Translations under genes and position numbers: made by a program
The notes under the pieces: model-generated
Seen by the model: the letters and a program-made list of their open reading frames with translations, nothing else
What the model was told of the DNA's origin: nothing
The model's database searches: none
Shown here: in pieces, positions 26,647 to 35,334 of the stretch
How the letters are laid out: the number at the start of each line of letters is the position of its first letter
Numbering within the stretch: the first letter of the stretch is position 1
Source of the DNA: JAPOXR01 sp965221815
GTDB lineage: Bacteria > Pseudomonadota > Alphaproteobacteria > Rhodobacterales > Rhodobacteraceae
Reading direction: 5' to 3'
Assembly (NCBI GenBank): GCA_965221815.1
Contig: OZ244915.1
Location: 2,914,001-2,978,000 of the forward strand
DNA: 64,000 nt

Positions 26647-26672
26647 TTGAGACCGAGAAGGAATAGACCGCA

Positions 26673-29108
26673 ATGGATAAGAAAACTCTCAGTCTGAATC
26701 TTGGAGCAAAGTCCGGTGGCCGGGTTGTCCCGCGATCCGGTATCGGTAAAAAAGGCAAAAACCTCACCGAGGTCTTGGTTGACCAGCAGCCGCAACGAAG
26801 ACGTGCTGCACCTCCGCGGCAGAATTTCGCACCACAAAAGCCGAAGGAGGTGGAGGCCCGGCCGACTGAATCCACCGAAATGCAGCGCGAAGACAAGAAA
26901 CGCGCGGCTCTTCATGCTTTTCAGGAAAAAGAACGCCTAAGACAGGTCAAAATTGCTGCACAACAGCGGGAAGCCGCCTCAGAAGCGCGGCGGCGTGAGA
27001 GCGAAATCCAGGAAGCAGCGCGGCGGGAAGAACAGGATAACGCCGCAGAAATCTCTGCTGAACCCATTGTCGCCCAACCCTCGGAGGATATCAGTGCTGC
27101 TTTAACTGAAACCGGGAAGTCGCGAGCGGTAGCGGGCAAGCGCAGTGAAAAGAAGCAGCGGCGGGACAGTGAGCAGCGTCCGAGCGGACGCGCACAGAAT
27201 GAACGGCGGCGGCGCGCGAAAATTGATGTCGACGCCGCACTCAGCGACGAGGTTCGTCAGCGTTCGCATTCGGCTTTCTTGCGCAGCCAGGAACGCAAGC
27301 GGCGTAAAGCAAAGGAAGATATACAGGTTCACGAAAAGGTCGTCCGTGAGGTCCAGTTACCCGAGTCGATCGTCGTGCAGGAACTTGCCAATCGGATGGC
27401 CGAAAGAGTGTCCGACGTGGTCAAGATGTTGATGAAAAACGGCGTCATGGTCAACCAGAACCAGACGATTGATGCGGATACTGCTGAATTGATCATCGGT
27501 GAGTTTGGTCACAAAACGTCGCGCGTATCGGAAGCGGATGTGGAGGATGTCCTCGTCACCACGGAAGATTCCGCTGAAGTTCTCAAGCCGCGCTCGGCGG
27601 TTGTCTCGGTCATGGGCCACGTTGATCATGGCAAAACTTCGCTTCTCGACTCGATCAGAAAAACCAATGTTGCCGGTGGCGAGGCCGGCGGAATTACCCA
27701 ACATATCGGGGCTTACCAGGTTGACACTGCAGCCGGAGCGGCTCTGACATTTCTGGATACGCCGGGTCACGCTGCCTTTACCGATATGCGTGCACGGGGT
27801 GCTCAAGTCACCGATATTGTGGTTCTTGTTGTGGCGGCAGATGATGCCGTGATGCCACAGACAGTTGAGGCCATCAATCATGCGCGGGCAGCCGATGTTC
27901 CAATCATTGTCGCCATCAACAAGATCGATCTTCCCGGTGCAGACCCTGAAAAGGTGCGCAATGAACTCTTGCGCCATAATGTCATCGTCGAACAGCGTTC
28001 AGGTGATGTACTGGATGTGGAAGTTTCAGCAATAAGTGGAGAAGGTGTCGATAAGCTGCTTGAAACGATTTCCCTGCAGGCAGAACTCCTTGAACTCAAA
28101 GCGAATCCTGACCGGCCGGCTATCGGGGTCGTTATCGAGTCCCGGCTTGATACGGGTCGTGGGTCGGTTGCCACCATCCTCGTGCAAAAGGGGACGCTGA
28201 AGAAAACCGTTGCATTTGTGGTTGGTGATCATTGGGGGAAAGTTCGCACTCTTCAGGACTGGAACGGCAATCTGATTGACGCTGCCGGACCATCTGTCCC
28301 GGTTGAGGTGACAGGCCTGCATGGCACGCCACATGCTGGCGACATTCTCAATGTCGTCGAAAACGAAGGTCAAGCCAAAGAAATCTTCAATTATCGACAG
28401 TCGAAAGCCAAGAGTAAACGCCTTGCGACCGGAACCTCTCTACCGCTTGAAGAGTTGATGGAGCTTCATGGCAGTGGCGGCAATGCGAATGAAGTCAGCA
28501 ATCTGGGACTGGTTATCAAGGGGGATGTGCAAGGATCTGTCGAGGCCATTGTCCAGGCTGTCGAAAAGATCGGCAATGAGGAAGTCAATGTCCGGGTTCT
28601 ACATTCAGGCGTTGGGGCCATCACGGAGACAGATATCAGTCTTGCTGAAGCCTCAAATGCACGGGTCATCGGTTTCAATGTTCGCGCCAATGCGCCGGCG
28701 CGCAATGCGGCTGCACAAAAGGGAACAGATATCCGCTATTATTCGGTCATTTATACCTTGCTCGATGATGTTCGGGCTGCGGCCTCGAACCTGTTGCGCG
28801 CCGAGATCAAGGAAACGTCCATTGGCACTGCGGAAATTCTCGAGACCTTCAAGATCACGGGCATCGGGATGGTGGCCGGCTGTCGTGTCGTGGAAGGTAC
28901 GGTCAGACGCTATGCCGGTGTCCGATTGCTCCGCGATGACATCGTCATTCACGAAGGGCGACTCAAGACTCTGAAAAGATTCAAGGATGAAGTCAGCGAG
29001 GTGGTTTCGGGTCAGGAATGCGGCATGGCGTTTGAAAACTATGCCAATATCCGCAAGGGTGACTTCATCGAGGTTTTTGAACAGGAAGAGATTCAACGCA
29101 GTTTGTGA
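26673..29108 (+). CDS. infB: Translation initiation factor IF-2
   Basis: IF-2 is the GTPase that brings initiator tRNA to the 30S subunit. The 811-residue protein has a lysine/arginine- and glutamate-rich N-terminal region (about 1-230), the IF2_N domain, and the GTPase core with GHVDHGKTSLLD (G1), DTPGHAAF (G3), NKIDLPGADP (G4) and SAISGEGVDKL (G5), then domains II, III (with NAPARNAAA) and the C-terminal fMet-tRNA-binding domain. The N-terminal arm differs from that of E. coli, as expected. No rbfA, truB or rpsO follows; the next genes are on the other strand. Confidence 0.97.
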   Translation: MDKKTLSLNLGAKSGGRVVPRSGIGKKGKNLTEVLVDQQPQRRRAAPPRQNFAPQKPKEVEARPTESTEMQREDKKRAALHAFQEKERLRQVKIAAQQREAASEARRRESEIQEAARREEQDNAAEISAEPIVAQPSEDISAALTETGKSRAVAGKRSEKKQRRDSEQRPSGRAQNERRRRAKIDVDAALSDEVRQRSHSAFLRSQERKRRKAKEDIQVHEKVVREVQLPESIVVQELANRMAERVSDVVKMLMKNGVMVNQNQTIDADTAELIIGEFGHKTSRVSEADVEDVLVTTEDSAEVLKPRSAVVSVMGHVDHGKTSLLDSIRKTNVAGGEAGGITQHIGAYQVDTAAGAALTFLDTPGHAAFTDMRARGAQVTDIVVLVVAADDAVMPQTVEAINHARAADVPIIVAINKIDLPGADPEKVRNELLRHNVIVEQRSGDVLDVEVSAISGEGVDKLLETISLQAELLELKANPDRPAIGVVIESRLDTGRGSVATILVQKGTLKKTVAFVVGDHWGKVRTLQDWNGNLIDAAGPSVPVEVTGLHGTPHAGDILNVVENEGQAKEIFNYRQSKAKSKRLATGTSLPLEELMELHGSGGNANEVSNLGLVIKGDVQGSVEAIVQAVEKIGNEEVNVRVLHSGVGAITETDISLAEASNARVIGFNVRANAPARNAAAQKGTDIRYYSVIYTLLDDVRAAASNLLRAEIKETSIGTAEILETFKITGIGMVAGCRVVEGTVRRYAGVRLLRDDIVIHEGRLKTLKRFKDEVSEVVSGQECGMAFENYANIRKGDFIEVFEQEEIQRSL

Positions 29109-29250
29109 ACAGCCTGATCGTCGCTGCGCGATGATCTCTCCGCCGCATGGAGCACAATAGCGACACAGAGGACGCGTGTTCTATCTCTGGTCAAAGGCAG
29201 CGTCTGGAGCACACGAGAGTTCAACTCATAACGTCTGAGATTCCCGGCTT

Positions 29251-29970
29251 TCAGCTACGTTGTCGTCGTAACCGGCGCAATAAAACATAGTAGGCCCCCG
29301 CGCCTCCATGTTTCTGATGGGCCGGGCAATAATACAGAATCTTGTTGCGATAGGAGCCGTCTTCAATCCATTGTGGTACCATCTGCTTGAGAATGCCCTG
29401 CCCGCTGGCAGCGCCGCTTCTCAATCCTTTTCCGGTAATGACGAGCAGGAGTCGCTTCTCGTCAGCGACTGCACTGGAAAAGAACTGGTTCAACGCCCGC
29501 TTTGCTGCGTCAACCGTTAATCCATGTAGATCTATCTTGCGCTCGGGCTTGATTTTACCACCGTGAATCCGTCGCAGCATCTTGGCATCCAATGCACCAA
29601 GCGAAGACCTTCCTGGTTGTGCCCTGTTGCCAGGCACCGATGCGGTGTCGCGTCGCCTGACGGTTGACGACGGTTGGTCCGATTGTGCACAAAGCTGATC
29701 AGAACTGAGAAACGATTCCCAGTCTTTCACTTCCTGTTCCTGCAATTGACGCTGTGACAGGCGAGGCTGCGTCCTGCCTCGACTTGCTGCCGGGGTATCT
29801 ACGGCCGATACGGACCTGTCAAAACGTCTTTTGGATCTGTTGCCCTGGCCAGGCACGTCCCGGCGACCAACAAGATCGAACCATTCCGTGATTTCATCCG
29901 AGCGAAGATCGCGGCCACGATGACGCGGATCATTCCCGGTTTGTATATCTGGCTTTTGCGAACCCGCCAA
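29251..29970 (-). CDS. Smr/MutS2-domain protein
   Basis: The 239-residue protein has a long basic, low-complexity N-terminal half (about 1-140) and a C-terminal Smr domain (about 148-235) with LDLHG-type motif KIDLHGLTVDAAKRALN and the conserved ITGKGLRSGAASGQGILKQMVPQW and HQKHGGAGAYYVLLRR. Smr domains nick or bind nucleic acid; the E. coli homologue SmrB is linked to ribosome rescue. It lies 7 bp downstream of timA. In relatives mltA usually separates the two; it is missing here. Confidence 0.88.
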   Translation of the reverse strand: MAGSQKPDIQTGNDPRHRGRDLRSDEITEWFDLVGRRDVPGQGNRSKRRFDRSVSAVDTPAASRGRTQPRLSQRQLQEQEVKDWESFLSSDQLCAQSDQPSSTVRRRDTASVPGNRAQPGRSSLGALDAKMLRRIHGGKIKPERKIDLHGLTVDAAKRALNQFFSSAVADEKRLLLVITGKGLRSGAASGQGILKQMVPQWIEDGSYRNKILYYCPAHQKHGGAGAYYVLLRRLRRQRS

Positions 29971-29977
29971 GGTCGCA

Positions 29978-30628
29978 TCACCCGTCTGTTGCCATCAATA
30001 TCCAGTTCGGGTTCGACGTACCCAACTCGCGGCCGAAGGTCCAGACATCGCGTTGTCTTCGCACAGCCTTGTCATCGCCTTCAATAACGTTATCGTCATC
30101 GTCAACGGCATATGAGATCAGTTCACCAACGAATTCGACAGTGACTTCTGCGTCCGTTCCGTTCAACAGCTTGGCTTCACTGATCTTGACCTCACGCAAC
30201 CCAACAAAACGCGCGATTTGGGTCACGCCATTGGTCTCACGCTCCGCGATCGTATCTTCAAAGGACTCGTAGACTTCATCGATGATGAATGGTCTGACCT
30301 CCTCCAGCTTACCTTCAACGAAAGCCACCAGGATCATTTCATATGCGCGGCCAGCCCCCTCAATGAAATCAGAAACACTAAAACTGTTGTCGACGTCCTT
30401 CATTTGCGCCAAGGCGCGTCCATTATCCGAGTCGGCTTCAACAAATTTGGTGATATCGCGATCGACTCTCACCTCCTGAGCCTCTTGCGCGGACTCAAAT
30501 CCAGTGGTGCGAGTCTTTGACGGAGGACCTTCAAAACCGTCACGAGTCCCCAACGTGTTGCGCAATCTGAGAATCAGAAAAACCGCTACAGCTGCAAGTG
30601 CAATGAGTTGCAAAAGCGAATTTCCCAT
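29978..30628 (-). CDS. timA: Tim44/TimA-family membrane-associated protein
   Basis: The 216-residue protein (ATG at 30628, preceded by GGAGAG) has an N-terminal transmembrane segment (LLQLIALAAVAVFLILRL, about residues 5-22), a short charged linker and a Tim44-like domain (about 70-215) ending DVWTFGRELGTSNPNWILMATDG. The TimA family is the bacterial relative of mitochondrial Tim44; its bacterial role is unclear. An upstream in-frame ATG would add 17 residues but lacks a ribosome-binding site. In relatives it lies beside fxsA and secB; here those are 8-21 kb away. Confidence 0.88.
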   Translation of the reverse strand: MGNSLLQLIALAAVAVFLILRLRNTLGTRDGFEGPPSKTRTTGFESAQEAQEVRVDRDITKFVEADSDNGRALAQMKDVDNSFSVSDFIEGAGRAYEMILVAFVEGKLEEVRPFIIDEVYESFEDTIAERETNGVTQIARFVGLREVKISEAKLLNGTDAEVTVEFVGELISYAVDDDDNVIEGDDKAVRRQRDVWTFGRELGTSNPNWILMATDG

Positions 30629-30900
30629 CAGACTCTCCAGATAAATTCGAACCGTGCTATGTTGAAACCTGCTTCCCATTTAGTGTCTTCAAGAGTTTTC
30701 GTCTAGCTCTCTCATGCGTGAAAAAGCGATCACCGACATAAATTCCGACCCAACGTTCGTAAAAATCACCCTTCAGATTGTTCCTTCTGGTGATTCACGG
30801 CACCGTCTTCTGTTCAAAATTTCGAAGTTTGCTTATGGTCAAAAAAGTGCGTATCCCGTCACTGATGACACCCGACAAAACGAACAGGGGAATGCACCCG

Positions 30901-31233
30901 ATGCTCATGACCACCACGTCCCATGTCGAGGGGCAGAAAATCCACGAATATCATGGAATTGTCGTCGGAGAGGCGATACTTGGAGCCAATGTGTTCAAGG
31001 ACATTTTCGCAGGAATTACCGACATCATCGGCGGCCGATCGGGAAGCTACGAAAAAGAACTCGGCAAGGCCCGTGAAATCGCGATTGATGACATGCAGGA
31101 CAATGCGCGGCGGGTCGGCGGGAATGCCATCATCGGCATCGATATTGATTATGAGGTTATCGGTAGTGGAACCCGCGGGAGCATGCTGATGGTCTCCGTC
31201 TCGGGAACAGCAGTGACCGTACAACCTGACTGA
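30901..31233 (+). CDS. ybjQ: YbjQ-family protein (DUF74)
   Basis: The 110-residue protein matches YbjQ/UPF0145: VGEAILGANVFKDIFAGITDIIGGRSGSYEKELGKAREIA and GIDIDYEVIGSGTRGSMLMVSVSGTAV pattern. The family forms pentamers; function is unknown (once annotated as heavy-metal binding). Length compares well with E. coli YbjQ (107 aa). The start chosen is ATG 30901, whose MLMTTTSHVEGQ matches the family start. It is divergent from timA. Confidence 0.88.
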   Translation: MLMTTTSHVEGQKIHEYHGIVVGEAILGANVFKDIFAGITDIIGGRSGSYEKELGKAREIAIDDMQDNARRVGGNAIIGIDIDYEVIGSGTRGSMLMVSVSGTAVTVQPD

Positions 31234-31425
31234 ACCAACTGCCCAACTCTTGAAGAGGGAGTGAGTCGTGCCATCGCATATGGATTTTCGGAATTTCTGT
31301 TGTGACGCGTCAATCAACCTGAAAAATGACGGATGTCAGAGACACACAAGTCTGTCCACGGCAGTTTTCGTGCCTGTCATGTGGAATCGTCACTCCTGCG
31401 AGCATACACCTTTGAGCGACGGATG

Positions 31426-32307
31426 TCAGCGTGTCTCCTCGAAATGTGGGTCGAGCATTTCGGAAACAAACCTAGACCCGCGCCCTTCATTGACATGGCG
31501 GGCTAATTTTTCGGCTGCCGCTGATGCCATATTGACGCGCAATGGATCTATCGATGCGACGAGATCTCTCGCATAGCGAAGATCCTTGGCTGCATGTTCT
31601 ATGGAAAACCGCGCACCGTCATAATATCCCTCAAGTGCCGGGCCGACAGCCTTTTTCAGCGTCCCGGAACAGGCAGCACCTGTCATCATCACATCGAATA
31701 GCGCACGTGTATCAATGCCGGAGCATATTGCACACTGATATGCGTCGGCCAGCAATGCCATCGTGCCCTGCGTCACCAGATTGTTCAGAAGTTTCGCCGC
31801 ATGCCCGCAACCCGGGGCACCGAAGCGCCGGATCACTTTCGAATAGGGCGCGATCAATGCCGCAACTGCAGGATAGTCCTCCGCGTGGCAACCGACGAGA
31901 GACGCGAGCTCTCCCGCCCGGGCCTCAACCGGACCTCCGGTGACGGGCGCATCGGCGAAAACCGCGCCTTTGCGGCTGAGACGGCGGGCAAGCGCAGCGG
32001 ATATTTCTGGAATCGATGTGGTTGTGTCGATCCAGATATAGCCGGGGCGGAGTTCCGGACAGACCGCGTCCGCAACTTCCTCAACGCATTCGGCATCGGG
32101 AAGGCAGGTTAACAGCGCATCTGTGTCGTGAACAAGCATCGCTGGCGACTGCACTTCCTCGGCTCCATCGAAGATCAAAGCTTCTACTGTCTCGCGGTTT
32201 CGGTGGGCGATAACCGACACCGCATGCCCGGCTGAAAGCAGTCGATGCGCCATTCCCGAACCCATCAGCCCTGCACCCATGATACCCATCCGCGGCAGGC
32301 TTTTCAT
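31426..32307 (-). CDS. NAD(P)-dependent beta-hydroxyacid dehydrogenase (3-hydroxyisobutyrate/tartronate-semialdehyde reductase family)
   Basis: The 293-residue enzyme has an N-terminal Rossmann domain (MGIMGAGLMGSGMAHRLL), the substrate signature FADAPVTGGPVEA, the catalytic Lys in AAKLLNNLVTQG and the C-terminal helical domain. It resembles LtnD-type enzymes that oxidise L-threonate or similar acids. The start is ATG 32307, overlapping the pdxA-like stop by 4 bases (the longer frame lacks support). It is the last gene of an acid-sugar cluster. Confidence 0.88.
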   Translation of the reverse strand: MKSLPRMGIMGAGLMGSGMAHRLLSAGHAVSVIAHRNRETVEALIFDGAEEVQSPAMLVHDTDALLTCLPDAECVEEVADAVCPELRPGYIWIDTTTSIPEISAALARRLSRKGAVFADAPVTGGPVEARAGELASLVGCHAEDYPAVAALIAPYSKVIRRFGAPGCGHAAKLLNNLVTQGTMALLADAYQCAICSGIDTRALFDVMMTGAACSGTLKKAVGPALEGYYDGARFSIEHAAKDLRYARDLVASIDPLRVNMASAAAEKLARHVNEGRGSRFVSEMLDPHFEETR

Positions 32308-33311
32308 GCCCCATCTTCCTTTTGCCAATCACCGGCCATCCGACAGGCAAGGTCGAAAGCCGCCAGCATCGCGCCGCAGTCTGCACACCCGGTACCGGCG
32401 ATGTCAAAAGCCGTACCGTGGGCGGGCGTGGTCACCGGTATGGGCAAGCCACCTTGAACGGTCACCCCGCGCTCAAAGCCGAGAAGCTTGAGAGCGATCT
32501 GGCCTTGATCATGATACATGGTCACGACCGCATCCCGTTCGCCCCGTTTCAATTTCAGAAACACCGTGTCTGACGGAAAGGGTCCGTCGACTGCCATCTG
32601 TTCCGCGGCCATCATGCGCACTGCGGGTTCGATAACTTCAATTTCCTCGCGACCGAAATTGCCTCCGTCACCGGCATGAGGATTCAGGGCGGCGACTGTG
32701 ATCCGGGGGCGTGAATATCCTGCTCTGCGCAGCGTCCTGTCGATCAACTTCGTTGCCTGGGCAATCCGGTCAACACTCATCGCAGCAGCAACATCTTTCA
32801 GCGCAACATGGCTCGTGACACGGCTGGTCCACATACCGTCAAGTGTGTTGAGTTCGGAGACGTAACCCTCAACCCCCAGTTTATCAGCCATATAATGCAG
32901 CTCATCAGCATGGCCGATGCCGGCGAGATGCATTGAGCTTTTGTTGAACGGACCGAACAGGATCGCATCGATAATGCCATCTGACGCAAGCTGCAGTGCC
33001 GCGTCAAGCGTGCGCAAGACTGAATGCCCCGATGCCGGCGTGGAATGCGCGATTTCCACGTCTTCCGGTGAAATCGTCTCGATCTGATGCAGTGCAAAAC
33101 CGGGAATGGAGGAGAAATCTCTCGTCGTGGCATCAACCACGTTCATCTCGTAACGAGTCCCTGCCTGCTCTTGCCCTAACCTGAAGACATGAGCGTCTCC
33201 AATCAGCAGGATATCAGCATGAGCAACACGCTCCTGCTGCAGCAGATGGGCGGTCAACTCCGGTCCGATGCCGCTGGGATCGCCGGGAATGATGCCGAGC
33301 TTGACAGTCAT
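32304..33311 (-). CDS. PdxA-like 4-phosphohydroxy-acid dehydrogenase (PdxA2 type)
   Basis: The 335-residue protein belongs to the PdxA family: start KLGIIPGDPSGIGPEL, metal His residues in SRVTSHVALKDV, ALNPHAGDGGNFG and VTMYHDQGQIALK. The true pyridoxine PdxA shares this layout, but the location in a catabolic cluster with a GntR regulator and a TctABC importer indicates the PdxA2 role: oxidising 4-phospho-D-threonate or D-erythronate to a 3-keto acid that decarboxylates. Overlaps both neighbours by 4 bases. Confidence 0.82.
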   Translation of the reverse strand: MTVKLGIIPGDPSGIGPELTAHLLQQERVAHADILLIGDAHVFRLGQEQAGTRYEMNVVDATTRDFSSIPGFALHQIETISPEDVEIAHSTPASGHSVLRTLDAALQLASDGIIDAILFGPFNKSSMHLAGIGHADELHYMADKLGVEGYVSELNTLDGMWTSRVTSHVALKDVAAAMSVDRIAQATKLIDRTLRRAGYSRPRITVAALNPHAGDGGNFGREEIEVIEPAVRMMAAEQMAVDGPFPSDTVFLKLKRGERDAVVTMYHDQGQIALKLLGFERGVTVQGGLPIPVTTPAHGTAFDIAGTGCADCGAMLAAFDLACRMAGDWQKEDGA

Positions 33312-34033
33312 GCTTGTTCAGAATCTGAGATTTCACGTTCGGCGAGCGCAACTTTGAGGTTGTGCATTGCCGAATCCATATGCTTTCGCATCGCCATCGC
33401 AGTCTTGATCGGATCCCGCTTTCTCAGACCTTCGAATATGGCCGCATGCTCGCGCAGGGTCTTGCCGCGCCCGGCACTCCGGCGCGAGGATATGAACCGT
33501 GCCCTCCATAATCGGCCGTTATATTGGCGGTGTGTTTCAATCAGGGACTTATTTCCGCTCAGGCCAATGATGGCCTTGTGAAACTCCATATCAGTGCGGA
33601 AGAATTCGAGAGAATCGAGCTCGAGCTCTGCCGAGTTCTGCATCTTGGTGTGCAGATCGGAAATATGCGCAACATCGTCGTCAGTTGCAGCGGCGCAGGC
33701 CAATTCTCCTCCCAGAGCTTCGATCACCCCCATGACAAGGAGATTCTCCGAGATTTCTTCCAGGGACGGACGGGTGACGCGAGGACGTCGAGTCACCGTA
33801 TATTCAACCAGACCCTCCTGCTCGAGCAAAGACAGCGCGCCCCGCAAAGGGGTACGGCTGATGCCAAGAGCTGCCGCAACTTCCCGTTCCGATATGGCAG
33901 CTCCCTGCGGGAGTTTTTCCAGCAGGATGAATTCCCGCAATTTATCCGCCACCACTTGAACCAGTGTGATGCGGGGACGGTTGATCTGGAGATCTGCATC
34001 GGAGAGATTGAGTTTCATCACAGACTCTTGCAC
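33308..34033 (-). CDS. GntR-family transcriptional regulator, FCD subfamily
   Basis: The 241-residue protein has an N-terminal winged helix (QVVADKLREFILLEKLPQGAAISEREVAAALGISRTPLRGAL, about residues 25-70) and a C-terminal FCD ligand-binding domain (about 100-230) with Asp/His metal-ligand candidates (DLHTKMQ, FHKAIIGLSGN). It probably controls the acid-sugar genes around it; a candidate operator lies upstream of tctC. Its stop overlaps pdxA-like by 4 bases. Confidence 0.92.
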   Translation of the reverse strand: MQESVMKLNLSDADLQINRPRITLVQVVADKLREFILLEKLPQGAAISEREVAAALGISRTPLRGALSLLEQEGLVEYTVTRRPRVTRPSLEEISENLLVMGVIEALGGELACAAATDDDVAHISDLHTKMQNSAELELDSLEFFRTDMEFHKAIIGLSGNKSLIETHRQYNGRLWRARFISSRRSAGRGKTLREHAAIFEGLRKRDPIKTAMAMRKHMDSAMHNLKVALAEREISDSEQA

Positions 34034-34154
34034 AGGCCTGTATCTCCCAGTTCCCCGGTATGGGTGTGTGCGTATTTCACGGTAGCGAGATCGCGACTAT
34101 GGCTGTCACGAAAGACGAGGCGCACAAATCGCCGCATGCCAAAAGCATCCATGA

Positions 34155-35330
34155 TCATTCTTCAATCTCAAAATGTTCAAGATGTCGTTCGGAGATAGAG
34201 ATTCCAAGTCCCGGGAGACTGTCATCAAGCTGCAGAAAACCATCTTCAGCCACCGGATCACCTTCAAATATATAGTAAAAGAGTTCGTTGCCGACCTCGA
34301 CATCGAAGACCGGGAAATACTCGCTGACCGGACAATTCACATTGGCCATTGTCAGGTGATAATTGTGCACCTGTCCGGCATGCGGGACAACCGGAACCTG
34401 GAAAGCCTCGGCGATCGCATTGATTTTCTGGGCCGCCGTGATTCCCCCGACGCGGTTGGTATCATATTGCAGAACGCTCACCGCGCCTCTGCGCAGGAGA
34501 TCCGCACAACCGAGAACCGAATATTCATGCTCCCCGCCGGAAATCGGCACGATATTCATCGCATTAAGCGCAACGTAACCGGCGATATCGTCCGCGATGA
34601 CAGGCTCCTCCAGCCACCGTGGTTCAAATCTGGCGAGTTTGGGCAGCATCCGTTTGGTGTAGTCGAGATTCCAGCCCATGTAACATTCAAGCATCAGATC
34701 GCGGTCGTAACCGATCACCTCGCGCACGGCTTCAACCCGTTTGAGATTGTCTCGCATTCCCTCGGGCCCGTCCTTTGGTCCATATCCAAATCGCGACTTG
34801 AAAGCGGTATAACCTTCGGCCAATGCCTGCGCGGCCTCTTCTTGCATCTCCTCGACCGGGCCAGCATAGAGTTTGGAATAGTAGACCGGAATTTTCTCCT
34901 TTGTCCTTCCGCCAAGAAGTTTGAACACTGGTTTGCCCGTCAGTTTTCCCATCAGGTCCCAAAGCGCAATATCGATTGCACTGATTGCGGTCATGCCAAT
35001 GCCCTTGCGCCCCCAGGCAAACGTACGACGGTACATCTTCTCCCAGATATAGGCGTAATCGAAAGGGTCCTCACCGATCACCAACGGCGCATACCACTCA
35101 TCAACCGCGTTCTTGACCAGTCGAGGCGCCAGGGCCGCGTTGCCAACCCCCACATTTCCATGTGAGTCCTCGACTTCGCATGTCAACCATTGGTGGAAGC
35201 GGAAAGACTCCATTGCATCGCCATGTATCCTCAATGCATCAGACGCGTTTGCGCAGAAATTTCCTGCAGGCGGAACCGTCGGCCCCTTCCAGTTCCAGAC
35301 ACGTGTACGCACAGATTTGATCTTGTTCAC
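34155..35330 (-). CDS. Enolase-superfamily acid-sugar dehydratase (L-rhamnonate dehydratase-like)
   Basis: The 391-residue protein is a mandelate-racemase-type enolase: capping N-terminal domain (WKGPTVPPAGNFCANASDAL), then a TIM barrel with base motif AFKSRFGYGP, metal-ligand positions LMLECYMGWN, RWLEEPVIADD and SGGEHEYS, and catalytic His in VVPHAGQVHNY. It resembles L-rhamnonate dehydratase. The first metal ligand, usually Asp, reads Glu (LEC). It removes water from a sugar acid to give a 2-keto-3-deoxy acid; the substrate is not certain. It is 4 bp upstream of nothing shared but directly downstream of tctA on the same strand. Confidence 0.8.
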   Translation of the reverse strand: MNKIKSVRTRVWNWKGPTVPPAGNFCANASDALRIHGDAMESFRFHQWLTCEVEDSHGNVGVGNAALAPRLVKNAVDEWYAPLVIGEDPFDYAYIWEKMYRRTFAWGRKGIGMTAISAIDIALWDLMGKLTGKPVFKLLGGRTKEKIPVYYSKLYAGPVEEMQEEAAQALAEGYTAFKSRFGYGPKDGPEGMRDNLKRVEAVREVIGYDRDLMLECYMGWNLDYTKRMLPKLARFEPRWLEEPVIADDIAGYVALNAMNIVPISGGEHEYSVLGCADLLRRGAVSVLQYDTNRVGGITAAQKINAIAEAFQVPVVPHAGQVHNYHLTMANVNCPVSEYFPVFDVEVGNELFYYIFEGDPVAEDGFLQLDDSLPGLGISISERHLEHFEIEE

Positions 35331-35334
35331 AGAA

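Noticed and set aside
34173..35165. Rightward 330-codon frame
   Set aside because: Exactly antisense to the dehydratase gene, which has clear family motifs.
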